Assembly (NCBI RefSeq): GCF_022698165.1 | Contig: NZ_JALDAY010000010.1 | Location: 62,001 to 126,000, forward strand | DNA from: Streptomyces cylindrosporus | Lineage (GTDB): Bacteria > Actinomycetota > Actinomycetes > Streptomycetales > Streptomycetaceae | Reading direction: 5' to 3' | Length of the DNA stretch: 64,000 nucleotides | In this document: in pieces, positions 39,890 through 48,134 of the stretch | Numbering within the stretch: the stretch's first letter is position 1 | How the letters are laid out: every line of letters begins with the position of its first letter | Program-made: the position numbers and the translations under genes | The notes under the pieces: generated by a model | Told to the model about the DNA's origin: nothing | Databases searched by the model: none | The model's input: the letters and a program-made list of their open reading frames with translations, nothing else

Positions 39890-40871
39890 GAGATCCCCCC
39901 TCGATCCCGACGACGGCGAAGGTCGCTCCGCCACGGCGGGCGCGCAGACTCCCGACGACGTACCCGCCGGCCGCCGTGAGCACTCCGGCGACGATCGCGC
40001 CCGCGCGGCCCGCACCGCCCGGCCGGGCCAGCGCCGCGTCGCGCAGCCCGCGCGCCACACCGCTCGGCAGTACCCGGGTGGTGTACCGGCGTTCGGACTC
40101 GAGCCCCTTGTCCGCGCCGACACTCCGCGCCACCAGGGCCTTCGACAGGCCCTCGGCGTAGGCGCGCGTGCGGAAGTACCGGAAGTGCTCGCGCGCCTCG
40201 GGCACCCGGTGGTGGATCACCGCACGGTCGTCGATCAGCAGGACCGCGTCCGGTCTGGCGCGGCTGAGGCGGATGCACAGCTCCGTCTCCTCGCAGCCCA
40301 GCGGCCGCTTGTCGCCGTCGCGCCCGATGCCGGTCGCGAAGCCCCCGGCCGCGTCGAACGCCGTACGGCGGAAGGAGGCGTTGCCGCCCAGGACGTTGCG
40401 CACCCGGACCCGGCCCGGGGGCAGGCCGCGGTAGGTGCAGCCCACCACCCAGTCGAACTCCTCGGGGAACCAGGCCGGACGGCGGCCGGACGCCCAGATC
40501 GGCATCGTGCGGCCGCCGACGGCCATCACCCGCGGGTCGGCGTACCCCTCGGCGAAGCGCCGCAGCCACTCCCGCTCGGCCACGGCGTCGTCGTCGAGGA
40601 AGGCGATCACCTCGCCGCGGGATGCGGCGATGCCGGTGTTGCGGCCGGCGGACAGACCGCGCGGACCGGCGTTCGCGAGCACCTCGACCTCGGGAACCTC
40701 CTTGTACTCCTTGGTCAGTCGCTCCAGCAGCGCCGGGTTGTGGTCGACGACGAGCAGGGTCTCCAGGGCAGGCCTGGACTGCGCCCGCACGGAGGAGACC
40801 GCCGCGAGGATGTCCTCCCAGCGGTCCTCGGTGTAGACGCAGATCACGACGGAGATGTCGGGATCGCTCAA
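39882..40871 (-). CDS. Glycosyltransferase family 2
   Basis: Glycosyltransferase of 329 residues, second gene of the operon. It begins at TTG in a TTGA overlap with the preceding stop, giving MSDPDISVVICVYTEDRW. The GT-A core has SRGEVIAFLDDDAVAEREWL (D-D-D for metal and nucleotide sugar), NVLGGNASFRRTAFDAAGGF and GCEETELCIRL (catalytic E-T/E-D region). A weakly hydrophobic C-terminal stretch (AGAIVAGVLTAAGGYVVGSL) may tether it to the membrane. It probably transfers one sugar to the lipid-linked repeat unit. Confidence 0.88.
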   Translation of the reverse strand: MSDPDISVVICVYTEDRWEDILAAVSSVRAQSRPALETLLVVDHNPALLERLTKEYKEVPEVEVLANAGPRGLSAGRNTGIAASRGEVIAFLDDDAVAEREWLRRFAEGYADPRVMAVGGRTMPIWASGRRPAWFPEEFDWVVGCTYRGLPPGRVRVRNVLGGNASFRRTAFDAAGGFATGIGRDGDKRPLGCEETELCIRLSRARPDAVLLIDDRAVIHHRVPEAREHFRYFRTRAYAEGLSKALVARSVGADKGLESERRYTTRVLPSGVARGLRDAALARPGGAGRAGAIVAGVLTAAGGYVVGSLRARRGGATFAVVGIEGGSHG

Positions 40872-41656
40872 GACACCTCTCCTCGAACCGAGTCGAGCAT
40901 CGGCGAGTGGTGTTCCTGCCGGCGCAGTTCCCTGCGGTTCGACCGCTCCTTGAGGATGACCTTGAGCACCCGGAACCCGTCGCGCACGGCCCGCAGATTG
41001 CTCGCGCCGTGGATGCGCAGGTACTCGTAGCTCGGGATCTCCTGCACCTTGAGTCCCGCCTTGACCACCCGGATGTTGATCAGGGTCTCGATCTCGAAGC
41101 CGGTGCAGTCGAGCGAGATCTTGTCCAGGCAGTGGCGCCAGAACGCGTTGTACCCGTAGCAGAGATCGGTGTAGCGGGCGCCGAACTTGCGGTTGACGAT
41201 GGTGCACAGCGCCCAGTTGCCGAGCTTGCGGATGAAGGTCATGTCGTCGGTGCCACCGCCGTTGGCGAAGCGGGAGCCCTTGGCGAAGTCGGCGCCCGAG
41301 ACCAGGGCGGAGACGTACGACACGATCTCGTTGCCGTCGGCCGAGCCGTCCGCGTCGACCATCACGATGATGTCGCCGCTGCACGCCTCGAAGCCGGTGA
41401 TCAGGGCATCCCCCTTGCCCTTGCCCCGCTGCTCGACGACCTTGACGTCCGGCCACAGTCCGCGGGCCACGTCGACGGTGCCGTCCGTGGAGTTGCCGTC
41501 CACGAGGACGACTTCGTGTATCCAGTCCGGCAGCGTCTTGAAGACGTAGGGGAGATTCTCCGCCTCGTTCATGGCGGGAATCACCACGCTCACCGGTGGC
41601 GCGATGGCCAGATGTGAGGAGATCGGCCGGTATTCGGGCCGAACAACAGAACTCAT
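40868..41656 (-). CDS. Glycosyltransferase family 2, dolichol/undecaprenyl-phosphate sugar transferase type
   Basis: Glycosyltransferase of 262 residues and first gene of the operon. PVSVVIPAMNEAENLPYV, VVLVDGNSTDGTVDVA, RGKGKGDALITGFEA and IVMVDADGSADG (DXD-like) are the motifs of GT2 enzymes resembling dolichyl-phosphate mannose synthase and WcaA. It has no membrane helices. The product is expected to be a polyprenyl-phosphate sugar or an early glycosyl transfer in assembly of an extracellular polysaccharide. The three genes that follow overlap by 4-8 bases. Confidence 0.88.
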   Translation of the reverse strand: MSSVVRPEYRPISSHLAIAPPVSVVIPAMNEAENLPYVFKTLPDWIHEVVLVDGNSTDGTVDVARGLWPDVKVVEQRGKGKGDALITGFEACSGDIIVMVDADGSADGNEIVSYVSALVSGADFAKGSRFANGGGTDDMTFIRKLGNWALCTIVNRKFGARYTDLCYGYNAFWRHCLDKISLDCTGFEIETLINIRVVKAGLKVQEIPSYEYLRIHGASNLRAVRDGFRVLKVILKERSNRRELRRQEHHSPMLDSVRGEVS

Positions 41657-42004
41657 GAGTCTTGGTCCCTCTCGTCCGGTGGACCGCCCGCCCCTGGGCG
41701 GCCCGGATCGTGTCCGGTTCGAAAGGGGGGTTTCACGCCTGTGGCATGACGAGATGGAACTACGCGCACGCCGAGGCGAGCTGGCAAAGCTGGCCGCCTG
41801 CCGCGATCAACGGCAGCCGGTCGCGCGGCACGACTCGGTCACATGAAGCGGTCACCGAGCACGGCACCCCCCTACCGCGCCCCGCTCCGGAAGCCATCGC
41901 GGTCCTTGAGCCCTCCCCATGAGCCGCTCGATGATGGACCGATGCGGGTGAGATTACGACGGTATTGATGATTGAACCCGTATGGCAAGACCTGAAACCG
42001 GGCC
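41657..42004. other. Gap upstream of the exopolysaccharide operon with a candidate promoter
   Basis: No gene was found in these 348 bases. Reading the minus strand, TTGCCA (41988-41983) followed after 18 bases by TACCGT (41964-41959) is a plausible vegetative promoter for the glycosyltransferase operon, which would give a leader of about 300 bases. The leader has several GC-rich short inverted repeats but no recognised riboswitch. Confidence 0.35.
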
Positions 42005-42382
42005 TCACATTTTTGTTGGTTTGACCGTTACACAACTTAGAAGAAGAAGGAGACAGCTGATCACGGTCACGGTGATGATCCCGCCGTGGACGGACCAGCG
42101 GTGGACGGCGAGCATCCCTTGTGCCACCAGCATGTCGATCACGACCGCGCCCGCGATGGCGGCGAGCGTCCGGCCGAAGGGTTCCAGTCCGCGCAGGGCG
42201 GCCGCGACGGCGGTCGCCGGTGCCGCGAGCAGGAAGAACAGGGTGAGCGGGCCGCGCAGCGGCGAGCCCGAGTCGAGAAGCGCGAGAAACGCGCCGAATC
42301 CCCCCACGGCGGTGGCCGCACCCGCGAGCAGCGGTGCCAGATCCCCGTCGTTCGATGGTCTCTTGATGCGGATGGTCTGCAT
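42005..42382 (-). CDS. Small four-helix membrane protein, unknown
   Basis: Hydrophobic protein of 125 residues starting MQTIRIKRPSNDGD. It has four predicted membrane segments near 17-38, 46-64, 74-93 and 100-120, ending CVTVKPTKM. No family is recognised. It is transcribed toward the exopolysaccharide operon from a site downstream of the subtilase terminator and may be an accessory of that operon. A longer in-frame start exists at 42451. Confidence 0.55.
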   Translation of the reverse strand: MQTIRIKRPSNDGDLAPLLAGAATAVGGFGAFLALLDSGSPLRGPLTLFFLLAAPATAVAAALRGLEPFGRTLAAIAGAVVIDMLVAQGMLAVHRWSVHGGIITVTVISCLLLLLSCVTVKPTKM

Positions 42383-42467
42383 TGGCGACTTTGCCCCCCA
42401 GCGCGCCGGATGCCGGACTTCAATGTCGCGCAGTGCGACAGGGGGAGTCAACAGGGGCAGTCAAGAT

Positions 42468-42500
42468 GTTCCCCGGAGGCGCCGGCTGCCTCCGGGGAAC
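42468..42500 (-). terminator. Terminator of the subtilase gene
   Basis: A perfect 13-base-pair stem (42468-42480 with 42488-42500, GTTCCCCGGAGGC / GCCTCCGGGGAAC) and 7-base loop begins 26 bases after the subtilase stop on the minus strand. Confidence 0.8.
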
Positions 42501-42526
42501 TGGTGTTCAGGCTCTGGGGTGCGGTG

Positions 42527-43735
42527 TTACGGGACCAGCTTGAGGAGCTTGTTCGGTGAGCCGGTGCCCACGCTGGTCAGCACGCCCGAGGTCGCGCCGC
42601 CCACGAGTGCCGAGGCGACGGTCGCCGGGGTGGCCGAGGTGTGGCCCGCGAGGTAGACCGCCGCGGCGCCCGCGACGTGCGGGGTGGCCATGGAGGTGCC
42701 GGAGAGCGTGGCGGTCGCGGTGTCGCTGGTGTTGTAGCCCGCGAGGATCGAGGAGCCGGGCGCGAAGATGTCCAGGACCGAGCCGTAGTTCGAGTAACTG
42801 GCCCTGGCGTCCGAGCTGGTGGTCGCGCCGACCGTGATCGCGGTGGAGACGCGGGCCGGGGAGTACGAGGAGGCGTTGGCCGAGCTGTTGCCCGCCGCGA
42901 CCGCGTACGTCACGCCGCTGGCTATGGAGTTGGCGACCGCCGTGTCCAGCGAGGTGGAGGCGGAGCCGCCCAGCGACATGTTGGCGACGGCCGGGGTGGT
43001 GTGGTTCTCGGTGACCCACTCGATGCCGTCGATCACGCCCGCGGTGGTGCCGGAACCGCTGTTGTCCAGCACCCGGACCGCCACGATGTTCGCCTTCTTG
43101 GCGACGCCGTAGGTGGTACCCGCGATCGTGGTGGCCACATGGGTGCCGTGGCCGTTGCCGTCGGAGGCGGTGGTGTCGCCGTCGACCGCGTCGTAGCCGT
43201 AGGAGGCACGGCCGCTGATCTGGGTGTGGGTGATGCGGACGCCGGTGTCGATGACGTACACCGTCACGCCGCTGCCCGCGGTGTCCGGGTAGGTGTACGT
43301 CCCGGAGAGCGGAAGCGAGGTCTGGTCGATGCGGTCCAGGCCCCAGGGAGCGCTGGACTGCGTGGTGTCGGCCAGCCGGACGCGCTGGTTCTGCTCGACC
43401 GAGGCCACCGACGGGTCGGCCGCGAGTCTCTTCGCCTCGGTCGCCGAGAGCGTGGCCGTGTATCCGTTGAGCACGGTGTCGAAGGTCTTGCCGACCGTGC
43501 CGCCGTACTCCTTGATCAGGCCCTTGCCCGTGCTGGAGGCCGCCTTGAAGCCGGCCCCCTTCTTCAGCGTGACGATGTAGCTGTCCTTGACGGCCGTGGG
43601 GGAGCCGGCGGCCAGGACCTTGCCCTCCGCCGGGGCCGCCTGGGCGGGCAGGGCGGTGAGCCCGCCGACGAGGGCGGCGGTCGCGAGGCCGGTGACGGCG
43701 GCGAACCGGAACTTCTTGCTACGCGGTTGTGCCAT
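42527..43735 (-). CDS. Secreted subtilisin-family serine protease (S8, proteinase K type)
   Basis: Protease precursor of 402 residues. The signal peptide ends near AQAAPAEG (about 34). A propeptide inhibitor (I9) domain runs about 45-120 (DSYIVTLKKGAGFKA ... SVASVEQNQRV). The catalytic domain has VYVIDTGVRITH (Asp), GNGHGTHVATTIAG (His) and LSGTSMATPHVAGAAA (Ser), and ANMSLGGSAS and AAGNSS with the oxyanion Asn. There is no C-terminal extension. GAGGA precedes the start. It is divergent from the SGNH lipase gene. Confidence 0.93.
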   Translation of the reverse strand: MAQPRSKKFRFAAVTGLATAALVGGLTALPAQAAPAEGKVLAAGSPTAVKDSYIVTLKKGAGFKAASSTGKGLIKEYGGTVGKTFDTVLNGYTATLSATEAKRLAADPSVASVEQNQRVRLADTTQSSAPWGLDRIDQTSLPLSGTYTYPDTAGSGVTVYVIDTGVRITHTQISGRASYGYDAVDGDTTASDGNGHGTHVATTIAGTTYGVAKKANIVAVRVLDNSGSGTTAGVIDGIEWVTENHTTPAVANMSLGGSASTSLDTAVANSIASGVTYAVAAGNSSANASSYSPARVSTAITVGATTSSDARASYSNYGSVLDIFAPGSSILAGYNTSDTATATLSGTSMATPHVAGAAAVYLAGHTSATPATVASALVGGATSGVLTSVGTGSPNKLLKLVP

Positions 43736-43952
43736 GACGAGGAGTCCTCCTCCATGGGGGGAAACGCGCCTGGGTAAGGCAACGCCGGAGTAAAGAGTGG
43801 CCCATCTACAGGCATAGAGAAAGGGAGTTGAGGAGGCGTCAACAAATCTGTCATGCGCACGTAATCAGAGTTGCTTTTGGCATGGACACTTCCCGTCAAT
43901 GCGCGTAGTTGCTACGACAGTTGTGGCAGACATCCTGCTAAAGGGAGGTTCC

Positions 43953-44747
43953 ATGAGACGTTCCCGACTTGCCGCTTACGTCAGCACGCTCCTCCTCGCC
44001 GTCGCCGCCGTCCTCACCGGGACCGGTACGGCCCACGCAGCCACAGCCCCCTATGTGGCCCTCGGCGACTCGTACTCCTCCGGTGTCGGCGCGGGCAGTT
44101 ACATCTCGTCCAGCGGCGACTGCAAGCAGAGCACCAAGGCCTACCCGTACCTGTGGGCGGCCGCCCATTCACCCTCGTCGTTCAGCTTCAAGGCCTGCTC
44201 GGGCGCTCGTACGGGTGATGTCCTGGCCAACCAGCTGGGCACCCTCACGACCTCGACCGGCCTGGTCTCCATCAGCATCGGCGGCAACGACGCCGGCTTC
44301 TCCGACGTCATGACGACCTGTGTGCTCCAGTCCGACAGCGCCTGCCTCTCACGCATCAACACCGCGAAGGCGTACGTCGACTCGACGCTCCCGGGCCAGC
44401 TGGACAACGTCTACTCGGCGATCAGCGGCAAGGCGCCGAACGCCCACGTCGTCGTCCTCGGCTATCCCCGCTTCTACAAGCTCGGCACCACCTGCGTCGG
44501 CCTCTCCGAGACCAAGCGGAAGGCGATCAACGACGCGGCCGACTACCTGGACACCGCCACCGCCAAGGTCGCCGCCGACCACGGCTTCACCTTCGGCGAC
44601 GTCCGCTCCACCTTCACCGGCCACGAACTCTGCTCCGGCAGCGCCTGGCTGCACAGCCTCAACCTGCTCAACATCGGCGAGTCGTACCACCCGACCGCGT
44701 CCGGCCAGTCCGGCGGCTATCTGCCCGTCCTGACCAGCGCGGCCTGA
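43953..44747 (+). CDS. Secreted SGNH/GDSL lipase-esterase
   Basis: Secreted hydrolase of 264 residues; GGGAGG lies four bases before the ATG. The signal peptide ends near AHAATA (about 31). The four SGNH blocks are YVALGDSYSSGVGAG (block I, Ser), the Gly in TGDVLANQ (block II), SISIGGNDAGFSD (block III, Asn) and ESYHPTASGQ (block V, His). Six Cys pair up as in Streptomyces extracellular lipases such as S. coelicolor SCO1725 and S. rimosus GDSL lipase. No propeptide is apparent. Confidence 0.92.
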   Translation: MRRSRLAAYVSTLLLAVAAVLTGTGTAHAATAPYVALGDSYSSGVGAGSYISSSGDCKQSTKAYPYLWAAAHSPSSFSFKACSGARTGDVLANQLGTLTTSTGLVSISIGGNDAGFSDVMTTCVLQSDSACLSRINTAKAYVDSTLPGQLDNVYSAISGKAPNAHVVVLGYPRFYKLGTTCVGLSETKRKAINDAADYLDTATAKVAADHGFTFGDVRSTFTGHELCSGSAWLHSLNLLNIGESYHPTASGQSGGYLPVLTSAA

Positions 44748-44768
44748 TAACACGTGCCACCCGTCCCC

Positions 44769-46370
44769 TCACTGCGAGGGCGACGGCGAAGCACTGGGGG
44801 AGGCCCCGCCCGTCGGGGTCTCCGCCACACAGGTCACCGAGAACGGCACCGAGTTGGACGTCGTCGCCTTCGGCGAACGCACCTCGACACTGATCGAGTT
44901 GCTGAAGGTCCCCGTCTTGTCGTACGTCGTCACGTACGCCCTGTCCTGCTTGGACCTGCCGCCGCCGGCCGGGAAGGACATGGTCTTCCACCCCGGATCC
45001 ATCACCTGCCCGTCCTTCGACACCCAGCGATAACTGACCTCGGCCGGCAGCTTCCCCACCGAGATCGTCGCCGTGAAGCCGGGCGCGTCGCTCTGCGCGG
45101 GCGGACAGCTGCCGGAGTACTGCGTGTTGGACCCCGTGAGCGTCACGCTCACCGACTGGGGCGCCGAACTCGGGCTGCTGCTCTTGCTCGGCGCCGTGTT
45201 GACCCCACCGGGCTTCGTGTCCGTCGGGCCCGCCGAAGTCGCCGTGTCGGAGCGGGTGTTGTCACCACCGGTGTTGTTGTCCCCACCGCCGTTGTCCCGG
45301 TTCAGCAGCCCGTACGTCAGCCCGGCCAGCGCCAGCGCCAGGACCACCACGCCGACGACCAGCACGACACCGGCGCGGCGGTTGCGGTCCGGCGGCGGCG
45401 CGCCGGTCGCGGTCGTCCCCGGGCTCGGCACCGGCTGGGTGCGGGGGGCCGGGTACGGCGTCTCCCGAGTCGGCGCCTGCTCCGGGTAGGCCGCGATCGT
45501 CGGCGGGTACGGCGCCGCCTGGAAGCCGTCCGTACGGGGAGCGCCCCCGGCCGCGACGAGCCGCAGGTCCTGCTCGGCCCGGTCGGCGGAGATCCGCTCG
45601 GCGGGGTCCTTGCGCAGCAGGCCCTCCACGACCGGGGTGAGCGGTCCCGCCCGCAGCGGCGGCGGCAACTCCTCGTCGACGATCGCGCGCAGGGTGCTCA
45701 GCGGGGTGTTCTGGCGGAACGGGGAGTTGCCCTCGACGGCCGCGTACAGCAGCACACCGAGCGACCACAGGTCGGACTCGGGGCCGGGGGTGCGCCCCAA
45801 CGCCCGCTCGGGGGCGAGGAATTCGGGCGAGCCGATCACCTCGCCCGTCATCGTCAGCGCCGAACTGCCCTCGACCTGCGCGATGCCGAAGTCGGTGAGC
45901 ACCACCCGGCCGTCGTTCGACAGCAGTACGTTGGCCGGCTTCACGTCCCGGTGCAGCACCCCGGCCTCGTGCGCGGCCCGCAGCGCGGCCAGCACCTCGG
46001 CGCCGATGTGCGCGACCCGCTGCGGCTCCAACGGGCCCTCGGCGTCCAGGAGTTCGGCCAGCGAGATACCGCGGACCAGCTCCATCACGATCCACGGGCG
46101 GCCGTCCTGGGTGGCCACGTCGTACACCGTGACAACGTTGCGGTTGGCGACCCGCGCCGCCGCCCACGCCTCGCGCTCCAGACGGGCGTACATCCGCTCG
46201 ACGTCCTGGGCCGGCAATCCGGCGGGCGCGCGCACCTCCTTGACGGCGACCTCGCGGTGCAGGACCTCGTCGCGGGCCCGCCACACCGTGCCCATGCCGC
46301 CCTCGCCGAGAGGGGACAGGAGACGGTAGCGGCCCGCGATCAGACGTTCACTGCCCGGTTCTTCGGACAC
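44769..46370 (-). CDS. Membrane Ser/Thr protein kinase (PASTA-less, PknB class)
   Basis: Eukaryotic-type kinase of 533 residues. The catalytic domain (about 10-270) has GEGGMGTVWRARDEVLHREVAVKEV with the ATP-binding Lys, VLHRDVKPANVLL, LTDFGIAQ and SPEFLAPERALG. A Pro-rich juxtamembrane linker follows, then one helix (GVVLVVGVVVLALALAGLTYGL, near 345-366) and an extracytoplasmic beta-rich domain of about 110 residues with two Cys, which is not a PASTA domain. The GTG at 46370 has GGGGGA eight bases upstream; an in-frame ATG at 46424 is less likely. Substrates unknown. Confidence 0.88.
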   Translation of the reverse strand: MSEEPGSERLIAGRYRLLSPLGEGGMGTVWRARDEVLHREVAVKEVRAPAGLPAQDVERMYARLEREAWAAARVANRNVVTVYDVATQDGRPWIVMELVRGISLAELLDAEGPLEPQRVAHIGAEVLAALRAAHEAGVLHRDVKPANVLLSNDGRVVLTDFGIAQVEGSSALTMTGEVIGSPEFLAPERALGRTPGPESDLWSLGVLLYAAVEGNSPFRQNTPLSTLRAIVDEELPPPLRAGPLTPVVEGLLRKDPAERISADRAEQDLRLVAAGGAPRTDGFQAAPYPPTIAAYPEQAPTRETPYPAPRTQPVPSPGTTATGAPPPDRNRRAGVVLVVGVVVLALALAGLTYGLLNRDNGGGDNNTGGDNTRSDTATSAGPTDTKPGGVNTAPSKSSSPSSAPQSVSVTLTGSNTQYSGSCPPAQSDAPGFTATISVGKLPAEVSYRWVSKDGQVMDPGWKTMSFPAGGGRSKQDRAYVTTYDKTGTFSNSISVEVRSPKATTSNSVPFSVTCVAETPTGGASPSASPSPSQ

Positions 46371-46433
46371 GGGCGTCCCCCATTCGCATCCGTGCGATTT
46401 CTCCACTCCGCGCGATTTCTCCACAAACGTAGC

Positions 46434-48134
46434 TCAGCCGAGTGCGGATGCCGCCCCCTTGAGAACCAATCCGATCCCGAGGGCCACGACGAGGAACGCC
46501 GACGCCAGCGGGGTCGCCCGGCGGACCAGGGTCGCCATCGGGTGGGTGGTCCAGCGGGGGCGCCTGTCCAGCACCCGGTTCATTCCCGTACCCAGCTTGA
46601 CCACGGCGAACCCGGCCGCGGTGAGGGTGAGGGCGAGTCCCACGCCGTACGCGACGACGAGCAGCAGCCCGAACCAGGCCTGCCCCAGCGCCATCGCGCC
46701 GACCAGCACCACGACCGCGGACGGGCTCGGCACGAGACCGCCGGCGAAGCCGAGGAGGATCGTGCCGCGCAGGGTCGGGGCGATGGAGTGGGTGTGGGTG
46801 AAGCCGCCGTGGGTGTGCTCGATGGTGTCGGGGTGGTCGTGCGTGTGACCGTGATCGTGACTGTGTGAGTGGTCGTGATCGTGGCTGTGCCCGGGGGAGT
46901 GCGAGTGGGAGTGGGTTTCGGTGGTCGCCGAGACGGTCTCCGTGTGGGCGGCGACCAGGACCAGGGCGCGTTCCCCGGTCTCCTCGGTGTCGTGCGTGTG
47001 GGGGTGGGGGTGGTCGTGCGTGTGGCCGGTCCCGTGGGGGTGGTCGTGTGTGTGGCCGTCGGGGCCAGGGGGGTGCGGGTGCGTGTGCCCGTGTCCGGGG
47101 CCGCGGTTGCGCCAGGCCCGGCCTACCAGGCTCGCGCCCGCCGTGATCACCAGGACGCCGCTCGCGATGCCCAGCCAGGTGATCACCGAGGGCGCGGCGG
47201 CCGAGCCGGCCGTCACCAGGAGGCCGAGTGCGACGACGCCCAGCGTGTGGGTGACCGTGACCGACGCGGCCAGCGGCATGACGTCCTTGAGCCGGGCGCG
47301 GCCACCGCGGGCCGCTGCCGTCGCGGCCATCAGGGTCTTGCCGTGGCCCGGAGCCAGCGCGTGCATCGCGCCCAGGAAGACCGCGATGAGCAGGGCGAGC
47401 GCGGCGAAGCCGAAGGTCAGGTCGTGCCGGGCGACCAGGGAGTCCAGGGCGCGGGTCCAGCGGTCGGCGCCGCGCGGCAGCACGGAGGCGGCCGGAGCGT
47501 TCGTCTCGTCCTCGACCAGGGCCGGTCCACCGGGGCGCACGCGCAGCGACGCGGACGAGGTGTCGGCGGGGGAGGAGAGCAACTCCTTGGGGTAGCTGGT
47601 CAGTTCACCCGAGATCGACTTCTTCGGTACGTCCGTCGCGGTGAGCGTCATCCGGTCGCCGCGCGCGGTGATCTCCCGCCAGCCGGGGCCGGTGGTGGCG
47701 CCCGCGCTGTGGAAGCCGACGGTGAGGTTCTCGCCGTCGGGCAGCTCCGCGGTCAGCCGGCACTCCACCCGCAGCGTGTTGAGCCCGGCCTGTCCGGGCC
47801 GGGTCTGTGCCTTGCTGCCGCCCACCGTCAGAGCCGTCGCCCGCCCGTCGACGGTGAGCTTGCTGCCCTCGGCGGCCTTCTCGCACCGCTCCTTCGCCCA
47901 GGTGCCCATGCCGAGCCGTTCGATGTCCGGCTTGGCCTGGGTGGCAGGGATCTCGGCGAGGTCCTCGACGTGGTCGACGCGGAGCTTGCCGGGGGCGGCG
48001 ACGAGGCCGTCGTAGCGGTTGACGGTGAAGTTGCCGAGGGGGTGCGCGCTCGCGCTGGTGGAAGGGATCAGCGCGAGCGCGCAGGCCGCCGTGAGGACGG
48101 CCCCGGTGGAGGCGAGCAACCGACGGGGTTTCAC
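46434..48134 (-). CDS. NicO-family nickel/cobalt-type exporter with His-rich loop
   Basis: Membrane protein of 566 residues. A signal peptide (LLASTGAVLTAACALALIPS) is followed by an extracytoplasmic domain (about 35-250, starting HPLGNFTVNRYDG). The NicO domain has FLGAMHALAPGHGKTLMAATA and GFAGGLVPSPSAVVVLVGAM and six or more helices. A long loop between helices (about 360-460) is packed with His and Asp (HTHPHPPGPDGHTHDHP and more), a typical metal-binding loop. The GTG overlaps the TPR stop (GTGA). It probably moves Ni(II) or Co(II), exporting or delivering it to an enzyme; direction is uncertain. Confidence 0.85.
   Translation of the reverse strand: MKPRRLLASTGAVLTAACALALIPSTSASAHPLGNFTVNRYDGLVAAPGKLRVDHVEDLAEIPATQAKPDIERLGMGTWAKERCEKAAEGSKLTVDGRATALTVGGSKAQTRPGQAGLNTLRVECRLTAELPDGENLTVGFHSAGATTGPGWREITARGDRMTLTATDVPKKSISGELTSYPKELLSSPADTSSASLRVRPGGPALVEDETNAPAASVLPRGADRWTRALDSLVARHDLTFGFAALALLIAVFLGAMHALAPGHGKTLMAATAAARGGRARLKDVMPLAASVTVTHTLGVVALGLLVTAGSAAAPSVITWLGIASGVLVITAGASLVGRAWRNRGPGHGHTHPHPPGPDGHTHDHPHGTGHTHDHPHPHTHDTEETGERALVLVAAHTETVSATTETHSHSHSPGHSHDHDHSHSHDHGHTHDHPDTIEHTHGGFTHTHSIAPTLRGTILLGFAGGLVPSPSAVVVLVGAMALGQAWFGLLLVVAYGVGLALTLTAAGFAVVKLGTGMNRVLDRRPRWTTHPMATLVRRATPLASAFLVVALGIGLVLKGAASALG

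Noticed and set aside
43744..43757. GAGGAGTCCTCCTC symmetry ahead of the subtilase as an operator
   Set aside because: It is mostly the ribosome-binding site and its partial complement; symmetry is imperfect and no regulator is nearby.
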